Shown: positions 1-9,088 of the stretch, piece by piece
How positions within the stretch are numbered: position 1 is the first letter of the stretch
Layout of the letters: the number at the start of each line of letters is the position of its first letter
Source: Candidatus Obscuribacterium magneticum
GTDB lineage: Bacteria; Elusimicrobiota; Elusimicrobia; F11
Direction of reading: 5' to 3'
Assembly: GCA_020523905.1 (NCBI GenBank)
Contig: JAJAPZ010000017.1
Location: 1-46,489 of the forward strand
Length of the DNA stretch: 46,489 bases
Notes under the pieces: generated by a model
The model's input: the letters and a program-made list of their open reading frames with translations, nothing else
Databases searched by the model: none
What the model was told of the DNA's origin: nothing
Translations under genes and position numbers: made by a program

Positions 1-1
1 A

Positions 2-238
2 GGGGCGGTTCACATGGGCTTTGACCACGCCCTGAGGCGGAGGTGGGTCGATTATATCGGGTACACCGACGTCGATATATCGGCGGATTTAATCCAAACG
101 GCCGATTTATATCAAGCTTTCTTCGGCGGCCCCGTGGATGTGGCGGTGGGGTCGAGAAGGTGCAAGGGGGTTAAAGCAGCGAGCTGTGTTTCGGGCAACC
201 GACCGTCATTCCCGCGAAAGCGGGAATCCACGACGTGA
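2..238 (+). pseudogene. Glycosyltransferase family 2 fragment, cut by repeat
   Basis: The frame is open from the window edge and includes ATG 14. It encodes a stretch resembling the middle of family 2 glycosyltransferases: a GFDHAL segment, then DYIGYTDVDIS with the DVD nucleotide-sugar/metal motif, then DVAVGSRR. In the family this part binds the NDP-sugar, and the enzymes transfer sugars to lipid or protein acceptors at the membrane. The match ends near base 170-200. After that the frame runs into the inverted repeat at 204 and encodes only repeat-derived peptide before the stop. The start lies outside the window and the C-terminal half is missing, so I read it as a remnant. The family call rests on motif recognition only. 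Confidence 0.5.
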
Positions 239-456
239 ACACCGGAATGGATTCCCGCTTTCGCGGGAATGACGGGGCCCTGGATTCCGGCTTTCGCCGG
301 AATGACGGTGTTCGCTTGATTGGCGGCCTTAAGGGCCTTCCTCCGTTCCGCCCAAAAGTTGGATTCGGGCGCGTGCGCGAACGCGCAATTTGTGGCGAAA
401 AAGATCGCGCACAAGAAAGCCGTGAAGGTTCTATTTATAAGGGACCTACAAACCAA
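112..456 (-). pseudogene. Truncated secreted-protein gene (signal peptide only)
   Basis: A TTG start at 454-456 has an AGGAG ribosome site 8 nt upstream. The product begins with a convincing signal peptide: a basic start, a hydrophobic stretch FTAFLCAIFFATNCAFA, then HAPESNFWAERRKALKAANQ. From about base 307 downwards the frame enters the inverted repeats and encodes repeat junk to the stop. So only about 50 residues of the original exported protein remain. The family cannot be named. A Pho-box-like repeat array lies 67-108 bp upstream of the start. Another reading is that it is a chance frame, but the signal peptide and ribosome site argue against that. Confidence 0.45.
204..307. repeat. REP-like inverted repeat cluster, three units
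   Basis: Three 27-bp units lie at 204-230, 248-274 and 281-307. The first two are exact inverted copies built on CCCGCGAAAGCGGG. The third carries a compensated variant with CCGGCTTTCGCCGG, which keeps the internal dyad. The spacer between units 1 and 2 contains GTGAACACCGG, a core shared with the repeats near 35 kb, 37.6 kb, 40.4 kb and 43.2 kb. The cluster separates two broken genes, so it may mark a rearrangement point. Confidence 0.9.
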
Positions 457-522
457 CAGAGACTCCTGAATTGAGACGAGATTAGGGAGTTAGAACACTT
501 GGTAAGTATTTAACCGGAATGG

Positions 523-564
523 TCTTAAGAAGGCCTTAAAATCTTGTAAACAAATTGTAAAAAC
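523..564. promoter_or_regulatory. Candidate Pho-box-like tandem repeat array
   Basis: Short elements recur with an 11-bp period: TCTTAA at 523, CCTTAA at 534, and TTGTAA at 544 and 555. OmpR/PhoB-family regulators bind tandem half-sites 11 bp apart. The array lies upstream of the truncated secreted-protein gene that starts at 456, and the rest of 457-612 shows no gene. It is less regular than the array at 45243, so confidence is low. Confidence 0.3.
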
Positions 565-612
565 AGCGCGAAAAATAGATTAAAAACGGTTTTTGGGGGT
601 CGGAAGGCCTCG

Positions 613-1419
613 TCAGCGAACGAGTAAAACTTTTCGGTTCACCGAGAACTTAAGGTCCCCATCGCGGTCGGTGCGTAATAGCTTGGCGCCGAGCGCCCAG
701 GCTTCGTTTTCCACGTCTGGGGAGGGGAGGCCGTAGGGATTGGGGCCGACCGACACAACCGCAGTGCGGACCTTCTTCAGAGCCGCCAAAAGATCCGCCT
801 GCATCGCATCCCCGTGATGGGGCCACAGGATCCAGGAGGCGCTTTTGATCCACTCCGGGTTTTCATCCAGAAGATTTTTTTGTTTGGGGGGACTCGCGTC
901 CGAAAAAAAGAGGAGGCGGACGGAACCTCTCTTGAGCCCGAAGGCGAGGGCTTGGTCGTTATAATCCTCGGTCGGGTGAGACGACTTCAATGTCGACAAG
1001 GACAACGTGTCCGACAACGCCACGGTCACCCCCGGGCCGAGCTTTATAAAAGGGACGATCTTCTGGGCCGCTCGCAAAGCCGCCGCCGTCTCCACTTCCA
1101 AAGGAGGCAGCCCGTTCCAATAAACGGCGTCCGTCGGGATTTGGGTCACCAAGGCCTCAAGGCCCCCGGCATGGTCCGGGTGGGCGTGGGTGAGAAAAAC
1201 GGCGGAGAGGCGCGTCACGCCGCACTCGGCGAGGTGGCGCAACACTTTTGAGCGGGCGGTCGGGGTGCCGGTATCGATCAGGTAATGGAGGTCATCCGCC
1301 TCGATGTGAACGGCCAATCCAAAGCCGACATCGATGACATGAATGAGGGTGGCGGCGCTTGCGGGACCGGCTCCTCCCAGAATAAAAAGGAACAGCAGAT
1401 GCCGCCGCAGACGGCTCAC
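613..1419 (-). CDS. Secreted metallo-beta-lactamase-fold hydrolase (ComEC C-terminal-like)
   Basis: This 268-residue protein has an N-terminal signal peptide (about residues 1-23, ending ASAA) and then a metallo-beta-lactamase fold. The metal motif HAHPDH is at residues 78-83. A later Asp (FFSDAS) and a His (LWPHHGDA) complete the usual ligand set. The short free-standing form resembles the hydrolase domain of competence protein ComEC and related exported 'MBL fold' proteins, which are thought to act on phosphodiesters outside the membrane. No ComEC membrane domain is present, so a DNA-uptake role is not implied. It lies 6 bp downstream of the ACT-domain gene and is probably in the same operon. 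The substrate is unknown. Confidence 0.8.
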   Translation of the reverse strand: MSRLRRHLLFLFILGGAGPASAATLIHVIDVGFGLAVHIEADDLHYLIDTGTPTARSKVLRHLAECGVTRLSAVFLTHAHPDHAGGLEALVTQIPTDAVYWNGLPPLEVETAAALRAAQKIVPFIKLGPGVTVALSDTLSLSTLKSSHPTEDYNDQALAFGLKRGSVRLLFFSDASPPKQKNLLDENPEWIKSASWILWPHHGDAMQADLLAALKKVRTAVVSVGPNPYGLPSPDVENEAWALGAKLLRTDRDGDLKFSVNRKVLLVR

Positions 1420-1425
1420 CCGCCT

Positions 1426-1851
1426 TCACCCCACACGGCGGATGATCTTAAGACCTCGCTCCGCATCCGGGAAGCTGTCGAACGCGATGAAGGCGGCGAA
1501 CTTTTTTCCGGCCACAAGGGCCGTGAGCCCCTGGAGGTTGATGCCGGCCTCGGAGATCGCTTGCGTGATCCGGTTGCCCAGGCCCGGCTTGTTGGCGCCT
1601 TCGATACGCACGGCGGTGAGGCTGCTGTCCACGGCAAAGCCGGCGCGGGTGGCCGCTTCTTCTTGTTTCCGGCCGCGGATGGGAGTGACAAACAACAAGC
1701 CGCTCCCCGGCTCCTCGGCCGTGCGGCGTGCCGTGACGAGCTGCAGGTCCACCCCCGCGTCCGCCAGGGGCTGGAGCTTCTCGGCCACAGCGCCCGGTTT
1801 ATCTTCCAGCGGGGTGGACCAGACGGTTATTTTGGTCAATTGAAACGACAT
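1426..1851 (-). CDS. ACT domain-containing protein
   Basis: This 141-residue protein appears to hold two tandem ACT-like modules. Residues about 5-65 start TKITVWSTPLEDKPGAVAE, and residues about 75-135 include VEGANKPGLGNRITQAISEAGINLQ-type sequence. The glycine-containing PGLG/PGAVAE turns are where ACT domains bind amino acids or other small ligands. No catalytic domain is attached, so a regulatory or ligand-binding role is likely. The ATG start follows GAGGAGGGACCC, a good ribosome site. It is probably first in a two-gene operon with the MBL-fold gene. The ligand cannot be told from sequence. Confidence 0.75.
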   Translation of the reverse strand: MSFQLTKITVWSTPLEDKPGAVAEKLQPLADAGVDLQLVTARRTAEEPGSGLLFVTPIRGRKQEEAATRAGFAVDSSLTAVRIEGANKPGLGNRITQAISEAGINLQGLTALVAGKKFAAFIAFDSFPDAERGLKIIRRVG

Positions 1852-1987
1852 GGGTCCCTCCTCTTCGGCTTTGAGGTCGATGACGTGCCGGTTATCTTAT
1901 GAAATACGTTTCTTTCATGACGACCGAAACTTTTTCTTTTAACAAGAGGAAAAATTTGATTGTCTATGATGCAAAGGAGGGAAACCG

Positions 1988-2905
1988 TTGATTCGCCGAT
2001 ACGACATCATCGAAGGGAAACCGACCGAAACGCAAAAGCTTGAGGCCCCGGTGTGGGTCTGCATCGCCCCCGAGGCGGAGGAGAAAAAGCGCCTTTTGAC
2101 CGACTTTCAGATCGACGAGCACACCTTGACCTCCGCCCTGGATCCGGACGAATCATCCCGCATCGAGTTTGAGCCGAATCACGCGGCCATCGTCTTCAAG
2201 TACCCGAAAAATTACTCCGCGGCGGACAAGTTCGTCTTTAAAATCGGCTCCATCGGCTTCTTCCTGTTCCAGAACCGCCTCATCGTGGTGCTGCCGGAAG
2301 ACGTCCCGGTCTTCAACGGCAAGGCCTTCGCTGCGATCGACTCGGTCAGCTCCCTCATGATGAAGCTCATGAACCGGCTGATTTACCGCTACATGGAGCA
2401 CCTGAGGGTCATCAACATGGTCTCCGATGAAATCGAGGCCCACATCAGCACCTCCATGGAGAACAAGTATCTCTTGAGCCTCTTCAGCCTGGAGAAATCG
2501 CTCGTCTATTATCTTAACGCGATCGGCTCGAACGGCTTCACGCTGGAGAAACTGAAGCACGCCAGCGCCAAATGCGGCTTCACCCAGACCCAGCAGGAAT
2601 TTTTGGACGACATTCTGATCGAGAACAACCAGTGCTTCAAGCAGGCCGAGATTTCATCGAACATCCTGGCCAGCCTCATGGACGCCCGCGTCTCGATTGT
2701 CAGCAACAATCTGAACATCCTCATGAAAACCTTGAACCTCATCACCATCGCCATCATGGCGCCCACTCTTGTGGTCAGCATCTTCTCGATGAACGTCAAT
2801 CTTCCCTTTCAGCGCTGGCCCCATTCTTTTTGGTTCATCCTCGGCCTGGCCATTCTCTCCGTCTGGGGCATGATGTTTTGGTGGAAACGGCGGAAGTGGC
2901 GGTAA
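1988..2905 (+). CDS. CorA-family divalent cation transporter
   Basis: This 305-residue protein has the CorA layout: a soluble N-terminal alpha/beta domain, a long helical region (about 120-245), and two C-terminal membrane segments (about 248-268 and 281-300). It ends with the basic tail WWKRRKWR. CorA channels carry Mg2+, Ni2+ or Co2+ across the inner membrane as pentamers. The signature after the first membrane helix normally reads GMN; here it is SMN (residues 267-269, within FSMNVNLPF). That change is seen directly and makes Mg2+ specificity uncertain. The start is TTG, supported by AAAGGAGG at 1973-1980, 7 nt upstream. Confidence 0.85.
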   Translation: MIRRYDIIEGKPTETQKLEAPVWVCIAPEAEEKKRLLTDFQIDEHTLTSALDPDESSRIEFEPNHAAIVFKYPKNYSAADKFVFKIGSIGFFLFQNRLIVVLPEDVPVFNGKAFAAIDSVSSLMMKLMNRLIYRYMEHLRVINMVSDEIEAHISTSMENKYLLSLFSLEKSLVYYLNAIGSNGFTLEKLKHASAKCGFTQTQQEFLDDILIENNQCFKQAEISSNILASLMDARVSIVSNNLNILMKTLNLITIAIMAPTLVVSIFSMNVNLPFQRWPHSFWFILGLAILSVWGMMFWWKRRKWR

Positions 2906-2908
2906 AAC

Positions 2909-4213
2909 TCACCCGCACCGATAAGCGACAAAAGCGATAAAAAGAGGGACGCCGGGAAGCAAATAGAAAAAGATCCGTCGCCAAAAGGCGCCGGCGGCCA
3001 GGGGGGGCAGAGGGGGGGCAGGGGTTTCTTCCCGCCGCCAAAGAACGGGGGCCAACCCGACCAACAAAACGCTCACCAACAAATGCCGGGGACCAAACGG
3101 CTGGTGCCCCAAGGCGTGCTCCGGCATGACCCACACCCAGAGAAAACCGGCCAGAACGATTCCGACGAAACCGAGGCCGTAAATCCATTGCAGACGAAGA
3201 CGCTGCCGGGGCCGGCTCTCTTCTTGTTGCCATTCCAACCGAAACGTCCGATAAAGGAGGAGAAGGCTCCCGACCGCAAGAGGAATCAAGGTGTATAGGT
3301 TTGAAAATCCATGAATGCCGGCGGACTCACGGAGCCGGCCGCCGCGTGAAAATCCATAAATAAACTGCAGCGCGAAATTCGCCGTGACGATGAAAAAGGT
3401 AAAGACGCTTTTCTGGTGCAGGGCCGACGATTTCTCCAGATCGAGCCCCAGGCGAATGGAGGTGGCCTCCATCAAGTCAACCACGGTGTCGCGCCAGCTC
3501 CCAAAATAAAAGTAATTCTGGAGAAGATGCGAAGAAATGGCCAAAAGCGCCCCCGACAGAAACGAACAGCCATCCAGCGCCGACCGATAAAAGACCTGCC
3601 GGAGGGGGCTACGCGAATCCCCGCTGTAGAAAATCCAGCGAACCGTCACGAGAGCAAACATTTGGGCGAAAAGAAAATCGTAGCCGATCCAGCCGGCGAT
3701 GAAACCGGTGAGAAAATAAAGGGGGCGGAGCGCCCGTTCAAAACATCCGAGCGCCACAGAAATCAGCGCGATGGACACGGCATACGAATATTCGTGGAGG
3801 CCCCCCTGCCAGGCAAAAAATCCCGGCTGGGTGAGAAACGCCGTCAACGCGAAAAATCCCCATAGACGCCGATCCCATGTCTTTGTTTTCCGATAGATCT
3901 GCCAGGTTAAGAAACCAAAGGCGAGCGCCGATACCGTCAAAGGAATCAATCGAAACTGGAAAAGAGGAATGATTTGATAACGAAGGAAAGGCAGCAGTAG
4001 ATAGGCGGGGCCGTTGGGGTAATGCGTGTAGGAAACGATGCCGAAACGGTGGTGCCCGCCCGCGATGGCGATGGCGTCGCGAAGGGCTTGAACCTCCGAG
4101 CCGGAATCCATATTGACTTTTCCGAGGAAGAGAAAGCCAAGCCCCCCGCAGAGAAGGGCCGCCCCCGCCGCCAGAAGAAGGGGGAGGGCCTGTCTTTGAA
4201 ACAAACCTCTCAT
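2909..4213 (-). CDS. Multi-pass membrane protein, GT-C-like, unknown function
   Basis: This 434-residue protein has roughly ten or more hydrophobic segments and an N-terminal uncleaved membrane anchor. The first periplasmic loop carries an acidic pair region (NMDSGSEVQALRDA) followed by a proline-rich YPNGPAYLLLP stretch. That arrangement recalls GT-C-fold glycosyltransferases that use polyprenyl-phosphate sugars. I see no specific family signature, so the enzymatic role is inference only. The gene is convergent with corA (3 bp between stops) and starts 15 bp downstream of the CDF transporter gene, with which it probably shares transcription. Confidence 0.6.
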   Translation of the reverse strand: MRGLFQRQALPLLLAAGAALLCGGLGFLFLGKVNMDSGSEVQALRDAIAIAGGHHRFGIVSYTHYPNGPAYLLLPFLRYQIIPLFQFRLIPLTVSALAFGFLTWQIYRKTKTWDRRLWGFFALTAFLTQPGFFAWQGGLHEYSYAVSIALISVALGCFERALRPLYFLTGFIAGWIGYDFLFAQMFALVTVRWIFYSGDSRSPLRQVFYRSALDGCSFLSGALLAISSHLLQNYFYFGSWRDTVVDLMEATSIRLGLDLEKSSALHQKSVFTFFIVTANFALQFIYGFSRGGRLRESAGIHGFSNLYTLIPLAVGSLLLLYRTFRLEWQQEESRPRQRLRLQWIYGLGFVGIVLAGFLWVWVMPEHALGHQPFGPRHLLVSVLLVGLAPVLWRREETPAPPLPPLAAGAFWRRIFFYLLPGVPLFIAFVAYRCG

Positions 4214-4228
4214 TGTAATACGGCGCCC

Positions 4229-5128
4229 CTACCGGTCGAGCCCCTGGTCTTCCCAGGAAACGGGATCCTCGACAGGTTCCAGGTGAGTGAAAACGGTGAC
4301 GTCTCTAAATCGCTCGCGAATCAGGGCCTCCAATTCCTCCGACAGCTGATGCCCGCGCTGCACCGACCAACCGCCGGGAACGAGGACGTGCACCGACACA
4401 AAACGACGGGCGCCGGCCTGGTGGGTCCTGAGCGCGTGAAAACGGACCCCTTGCCTTTTGTAGGCTTCCAGAAGTTCGAGGACTTGCTCCTGTTCATTTT
4501 TCGGCCAGGCGGTGTCCATGAGCCCCAAGACGGACCGGTGGACGAGCCGCGACCCGGTCCACACGATGTTCACGGCCACAACCAAAGCGACGATGGGGTC
4601 CAACGGATGCCAGCCGGTGAGGCCCACCGCCCCGACGCCCCCGATGACGCCCACGGAGGTCCACACATCGGTGAGCAGGTGATGGGCATCCGCCTCGAGC
4701 GTTAGGGAGGTGTATTTCTTGCCGGCCCGAAGCAAGACGAGGGCCACCGCCAAATTCACGAGGGACGCCGCCGCGCATATCATCAACCCCACGCCGATTT
4801 TTTCAAGAGCCTGCGGCACCATCAACCGCTTAACGGCGGTGATGGCAATGCCCGCCGCCGCAAAAAGAATCAACGTCCCTTCCATCCCACCCGCAAAGTA
4901 TTCGGCTTTGCTGTGGCCGTAGGGGTGCTTCTCATCCGGAGGGCGGGCGGCGATGATGAGCATGGCGAGGGCAAAGACCCCCGCCATGAGGTTCACGATG
5001 GATTCGACGGCATCGGAAAGAAGTCCCACCGAGCCCGTGATCCAATACGACGCAAATTTTAAGGTGAGGGTGACAAGGGAGGCGGCAATGGAGAGCCAGG
5101 CAAATCGGGTGAGGGCCGCGCGTTTCAT
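4229..5128 (-). CDS. Cation diffusion facilitator family transporter
   Basis: This 299-residue protein has the CDF/ZT pattern: five to six membrane helices and a C-terminal cytosolic domain of about 90 residues. Metal-site candidates are Asp39 in GLLSDAVES and the His150-x3-Asp154 pair in [10 protein letters not shown]. The loop [11 protein letters not shown] (about 68-78) is a CDF signature. Members export Zn2+, Fe2+, Mn2+ or Cd2+ by proton exchange. The first site has Glu at the usual His/Ser position (DAVES), so the metal is not predictable. A TAAAAT box lies 9 nt before the ATG and there is no ribosome site, which suggests a leaderless start. Confidence 0.88.
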   Translation of the reverse strand: MKRAALTRFAWLSIAASLVTLTLKFASYWITGSVGLLSDAVESIVNLMAGVFALAMLIIAARPPDEKHPYGHSKAEYFAGGMEGTLILFAAAGIAITAVKRLMVPQALEKIGVGLMICAAASLVNLAVALVLLRAGKKYTSLTLEADAHHLLTDVWTSVGVIGGVGAVGLTGWHPLDPIVALVVAVNIVWTGSRLVHRSVLGLMDTAWPKNEQEQVLELLEAYKRQGVRFHALRTHQAGARRFVSVHVLVPGGWSVQRGHQLSEELEALIRERFRDVTVFTHLEPVEDPVSWEDQGLDR

Positions 5129-5137
5129 TATGCCGCT

Positions 5138-5143
5138 ATTTTA
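5138..5143 (-). promoter_or_regulatory. Candidate -10 box for leaderless CDF gene
   Basis: On the minus strand TAAAAT lies 9 nt upstream of the CDF ATG, too close for a leader with a ribosome site. It overlaps the stop codon of the upstream membrane protein gene. The large palindrome at 5147-5215 would sit over the -35 region. Confidence 0.35.
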
Positions 5144-7087
5144 GCAGGTGAAGGGGTCAAGTCGCGACATGCGACATTTTTTAAATGTCGCATGTCGCGA
5201 CTTGACCCCTTCACCAACAACAAAGAGGGCAGTGAGAAGAGAAAGAATCAAACCCAGGATAAAAGACGCGGGCAGATAACGGAACCGGACCCTGTGACTC
5301 CCCGCGGGTAATGATACGGAAAGAAATGCCTCCTCGAAAATTTCAACCGCCTGATCCCGGTCATCGACCGTCACGCGCCATCCCGGGGCGAAAGATTCCG
5401 AGAGAACCAGCTTTCCCGGGCCTTCGGCCTCAACGATCACAAGCCCCGGCTTCTTCTCCAACACCTTACAGAGACGGCCAGAATCCATGAACGCCTTCGG
5501 TTTGAAGTCCTTATTCTTATGAACCTCAACGTCCTCCCCTGTGGGCATGGGCTTCGACAGGCCCTCCGGGGTTAAGGAGATGATTCTGCTGACGCCGGCA
5601 TAATCAAACAGGGGGGACGTGAGGGGAGCCTTATCAAGCCGGTCCAAAAAGGCCCAATGCCGGCGGCTCGTCAGGATTTCGTAACTCGCCGCCTCTTCGA
5701 TGCCATACGCCACCCCGACCGACGGAACCAAACTCCCCTTAATAAAAAGCCAGTCCTCCCCCGTCTTAACCTTCCATTGATGAATCCGATTCGTGAAACG
5801 AGACGTATGGTAAACGCGGCTTTGTTCAGGGATGCGGTCGAGACCGGGAAGCCGCAAGGGAGCTTGAGAAAAAAACACAAGATCGGCCCAGGCGGTATTC
5901 CTCGGAAAAGTGGCGACCAATAAATCGAGGGCGAGGAGCCCCAACAACCCGTAACGCCATCTCTTTTTTCCTACCGCCTTTAATCCGGAGGCTCCCACAA
6001 AAGCAAGCCCTATCGTCGACAACAGAAGCCAGTGCGCCGGGTAACGAAAGAAGGTGACGAAGGGAAGATGCCGGTAAAACATATTATAGCGGCCAAGCGC
6101 CAGGACAAAAGCCAATAGAGTCATCGCGGCCAGAACTTTTTCCCTTTTTCCGCCCCGCCACGCGCCCCATAGGAAAAGCCCCAGTAGGAATGGCCCCACA
6201 TAAAACCCGATGATGGCCGGATCGGACTCGGTCACGGGCGCCAGAAAGGCCAAGACAAAGGAGGGAAGGAAGAGCGGCCGCAGTAATTCCAGCGGGTGCA
6301 GCGAATATTCGAGGGCCTCCCGGCTGGGAAGGAGAAGGGGGCGGCCCGACTGGCCCAGCATCTCCAAAAAGGGGAGCCATTGGACCGCCGTCAAACCCAG
6401 CATGAGGAAGGCCCCTTTGAGAAAGCAAATCCATGTTTCCCGTCGATGATCCGAAAGGAACGAGAAAACGACAAGGGCGAGGCCGGTCAGCATGATAAAC
6501 GGCGGGAACCCGGCCATCCCCTGCAGGGCGAGGACAAGCCCGAGGAGAAGGGGGCGTCTGGAATGGAGGGCGAGCAAGGCGGCGGGAGCCCAGGCCATCG
6601 TCGCAAAGTGATAGGGGAGAGTGACCCGCGCCAAAAAAAATCCGTTGAATCCCATCGCCAGACCGGCCAACAAAGCGGACAAATCATCCTTCACCAACTT
6701 CTTCCCCAAAAGAAACGCAGGAACGGAAGCCAAAAGGACATGAAAAACGACGGTGATTCGTTCGTAATCCAGGTAACTTAAAAAAGGGGACAAGAAGCGC
6801 AACGGGTAGAGCGCCTGATTCTGAAGATCCGCCAGGAAGGGCTGCCCCATGTTCCGATACGGGTCCCAGAGGAAATAGAATCCTTCGGTCAAAAGCTTTT
6901 TCCCGACGATCCAGGCGGGATAGAACAGCCGGATCATGTTCCCATCCATGGGAATCATTGGTTGGAGGAGCAGCCGGCGCCAGGTGACAAGGACGTAAAG
7001 AACGCCGATGATCACGATCCCCGCCGTCGAGCGGCTCATCATCGTCGGGATGTTTCGCTTGGCATTCACTTTAAGGGCGGGATACAA
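5141..7087 (-). CDS. YfhO-like large membrane protein
   Basis: This 648-residue protein has about twelve membrane helices. A soluble C-terminal domain follows, including LVLSESFAPGWRVTVDD and LPAGSHRVRFRYLP, then a final membrane helix. The 'PGW.V.VDG' segment and the 'G.H.V.F.Y.P' segment are typical of the YfhO family, which is implicated in glycosylating lipoteichoic acid or other envelope polymers as a GT-C enzyme. Early loop residues (MIPMDGNMIRLFYPAW) fit the donor-binding loop of that fold. The chosen start is MYPALK; in-frame Met codons at 7042 and 7039 directly before the first helix are alternatives. The last 20 or so residues are palindrome-encoded and probably not native. Confidence 0.72.
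   Translation of the reverse strand: MYPALKVNAKRNIPTMMSRSTAGIVIIGVLYVLVTWRRLLLQPMIPMDGNMIRLFYPAWIVGKKLLTEGFYFLWDPYRNMGQPFLADLQNQALYPLRFLSPFLSYLDYERITVVFHVLLASVPAFLLGKKLVKDDLSALLAGLAMGFNGFFLARVTLPYHFATMAWAPAALLALHSRRPLLLGLVLALQGMAGFPPFIMLTGLALVVFSFLSDHRRETWICFLKGAFLMLGLTAVQWLPFLEMLGQSGRPLLLPSREALEYSLHPLELLRPLFLPSFVLAFLAPVTESDPAIIGFYVGPFLLGLFLWGAWRGGKREKVLAAMTLLAFVLALGRYNMFYRHLPFVTFFRYPAHWLLLSTIGLAFVGASGLKAVGKKRWRYGLLGLLALDLLVATFPRNTAWADLVFFSQAPLRLPGLDRIPEQSRVYHTSRFTNRIHQWKVKTGEDWLFIKGSLVPSVGVAYGIEEAASYEILTSRRHWAFLDRLDKAPLTSPLFDYAGVSRIISLTPEGLSKPMPTGEDVEVHKNKDFKPKAFMDSGRLCKVLEKKPGLVIVEAEGPGKLVLSESFAPGWRVTVDDRDQAVEIFEEAFLSVSLPAGSHRVRFRYLPASFILGLILSLLTALFVVGEGVKSRHATFKKCRMSRLDPFTC
5147..5215. repeat. 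Perfect 33-bp-arm palindrome (REP/MITE-like)
   Basis: Bases 5147-5179 and 5183-5215 are perfect reverse complements around a 3-nt loop. The arm contains GGGGTCAAG and a nested TCGCGACATGCGACATT. The last residues of the upstream membrane protein (VKSRHATFKKCRMSRLDPFTC region) are encoded by the palindrome, so it was inserted at the 3' end of that gene or became part of it. Perfect arms imply recent insertion or conversion. Such elements are often moved by REP-associated tyrosine transposases, but none is present here. It could also act as a terminator for the gene ending at 5141, although it has no proper T-tract. Confidence 0.92.
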
Positions 7088-7315
7088 CCATTTTTTTTCA
7101 TGCGTCGCTATACTATCGATTAAAAAGTTGGGCTTCTTTTATTCCAAGCTGAACCTCAAAGGCCGGAGGAATTTAACCCCAAAAACAATTGAAAATCCGG
7201 CCAACAAACTCCCCGTAAACAAAATAATCAGGAGCTTTGAAAGGTTGTTCGGATTCCCATCCGATTCGCCTTCCATACCTTGCGGAACTTCGACGGTATA
7301 AACTATCCTTCGCGG

Positions 7316-9088
7316 ATGATCACTCTTCGCGGCGTGGAAAAATCATTCGGGGCGCAGACCCTCCTTGAAGGCGCCTCCTCCAAATCAATTACGGCGACCG
7401 CTTGGCGCTCGTCGGCCCGAACGGCGCCGGGAAATCCACTTTGTTCAAAATGATTCTGGGCACGGAAAACCGGACGGTGGGTCCATTATTTTGCCGGAGG
7501 GCGTCCGCCTGGGATATCTTCCCCAGGAAACCCCCTCCCATTCCGGGAAGGCCGTTCTGGAGGAGACCTTGGGCGAGATGTTTGGGGACAACCGGAAAGA
7601 GGCGCAGGCGAAAAAGATTTTGATGGGATTGGGATTCCGTATTGCCGACTTCCCGCGCCCGGTGTCGGAACTTTCCGGCGGCTGGCAGATGCGCGCCATG
7701 ATCGCCCGGCTCTTATTGGAGGAGCCGGACCTCCTGATGCTGGATGAACCGACCAACCACCTCGACCTCGAGGCTCTATTGTGGTTTCAAAACCATTTGC
7801 GGGCCTACCGCGGTTCCCTCTTCGTCATCTCCCATGACCGGGAGCTCATTAACGCCGTGACCGACCGCATTGTGGAGACGGCCGGCGGCCGGCTGAAGGT
7901 CTATCACGGCTCCTACGAGGCATTTCTCGAGCAGAAAGAAAAAGAGAAGGAGGCCCTCATCTCGGCCCACAAACGCCAGCGGAAGGAAATAGAGGATCTG
8001 GAGGTCTTCATTAACCGCTTCCGCGCCAAAGCAACGCTCGCCTCAAGCGTACAAAGCAAGATCAAGTATCTGGAGCGGATGAAACGAATCGAGATCCCGC
8101 CGGATGAGAAAACCATCGGTTTTTCATTCCCGCAGCCGGAACGAAGCGGCCAAATCGCGCTGCGGCTTCAAAACGTCCGGCAATCCTATGACGGCGCCCG
8201 TTTTGTTTATGACGGACTGAATCTTGACATCGAGCGAGGCCAGAAGATCGCCCTGGTCGGGCCCAACGGAGCCGGCAAGTCCACCCTGCTGAAATTGCTC
8301 GCGGGCGAGATTCCGTTTCAATCGGGCGAGCGAAAATTGGGACACAACGCGCAGGTCGGGTATTTTTCACAGCACCGGTCTGAAAACTTTCCGGGCGGAG
8401 GGACGGTTTACCAGGTCGCGGCCGCCACACCCCGACCGCATTCCGAAACGACCATCCGAACCGTTCTCGGATCCTTCCTCTTCCGGGGAGAGGCGGTTTA
8501 TAAGAGCGTGGACGTCCTGAGCGGCGGGGAGAAAAGCCGGCTGGGCCTGGTCCGGCTGTTGCTCGACCCCCGAACGTTCTTCTCCTGGACGAACCCACCA
8601 CGCATCTGGACATGGCCAGCGTCGATATTTTGCTTCAGGCGCTTAAATCCTTCGAGGGAACGATTTGTCTTATCAGCCACGACGTCTACTTCATCCGACA
8701 ACTCGCCAACAATGTTATTCATGTGAACGCGGGCCGGGTCACGTGGTACCCGGAAGTACGACTATTTCCTTCACCGGAAAGCGGCGGAGGAGTCCGAAGA
8801 AGGAGAACTTTCAGATCGGAGAATCGATTGAGGCGGCCATTCATGGTCCGTCGAAAAGGCGGGGGCGCTCGGGAATCCGGAGGAAGGCGAAAGCTTGCCG
8901 GTCACGCATCCCCTTGAACCCCGCGCCGACAAAGGGCTCTATTTCTCCGGTTCCGATCCTAAACCGGGAACCGGGCCCAAACCAAGGAGCAGAAACGCCT
9001 CGAAGCCGAAGAGCGGATCGCGCGCCGCCAAAAACAGGAACGAAAGAAGGAAAACGATCGCCGGGAGGCGCTTGGTTTGAGGAAGTGA
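7316..9088 (+). pseudogene. ABC-F family ATPase with several frameshifts
   Basis: Reading across three frames gives a nearly complete ABC-F protein: start MITLRGVEKSFG, Walker A GPNGAGKST, ABC signature LSGGW, Walker B LLMLDEPTNHLDL, a linker rich in Lys/Glu, a second Walker A GPNGAGKST, second signature LSGGEKSRLGL, then LLDEPTTHLD split by a frameshift, and a basic C-terminal tail ending EALGLRK. ABC-F proteins (Uup, YheS, EttA) act on ribosomes. Frame changes are needed near 7375, 7470, 8575, 8755 and at least once between 8830 and 8990. Each looks like a one- or two-base indel in otherwise well-conserved code. That favours local sequencing or assembly error over an old pseudogene, but both are possible. 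Confidence 0.85.

Noticed and set aside
204..307. Possible CRISPR array from repeated 27-bp units
   Set aside because: The units are inverted rather than direct, with short irregular spacers, and no cas genes occur in the window.
4022..4705. Long plus-strand open frame opposite the CDF gene
   Set aside because: It is antisense to clear CDF coding sequence and has no motif or ribosome site.
7316..9088. Programmed frameshifting in the ABC-F gene
   Set aside because: The shifts are many, scattered, without slippery sites, and the family is not known to use them.
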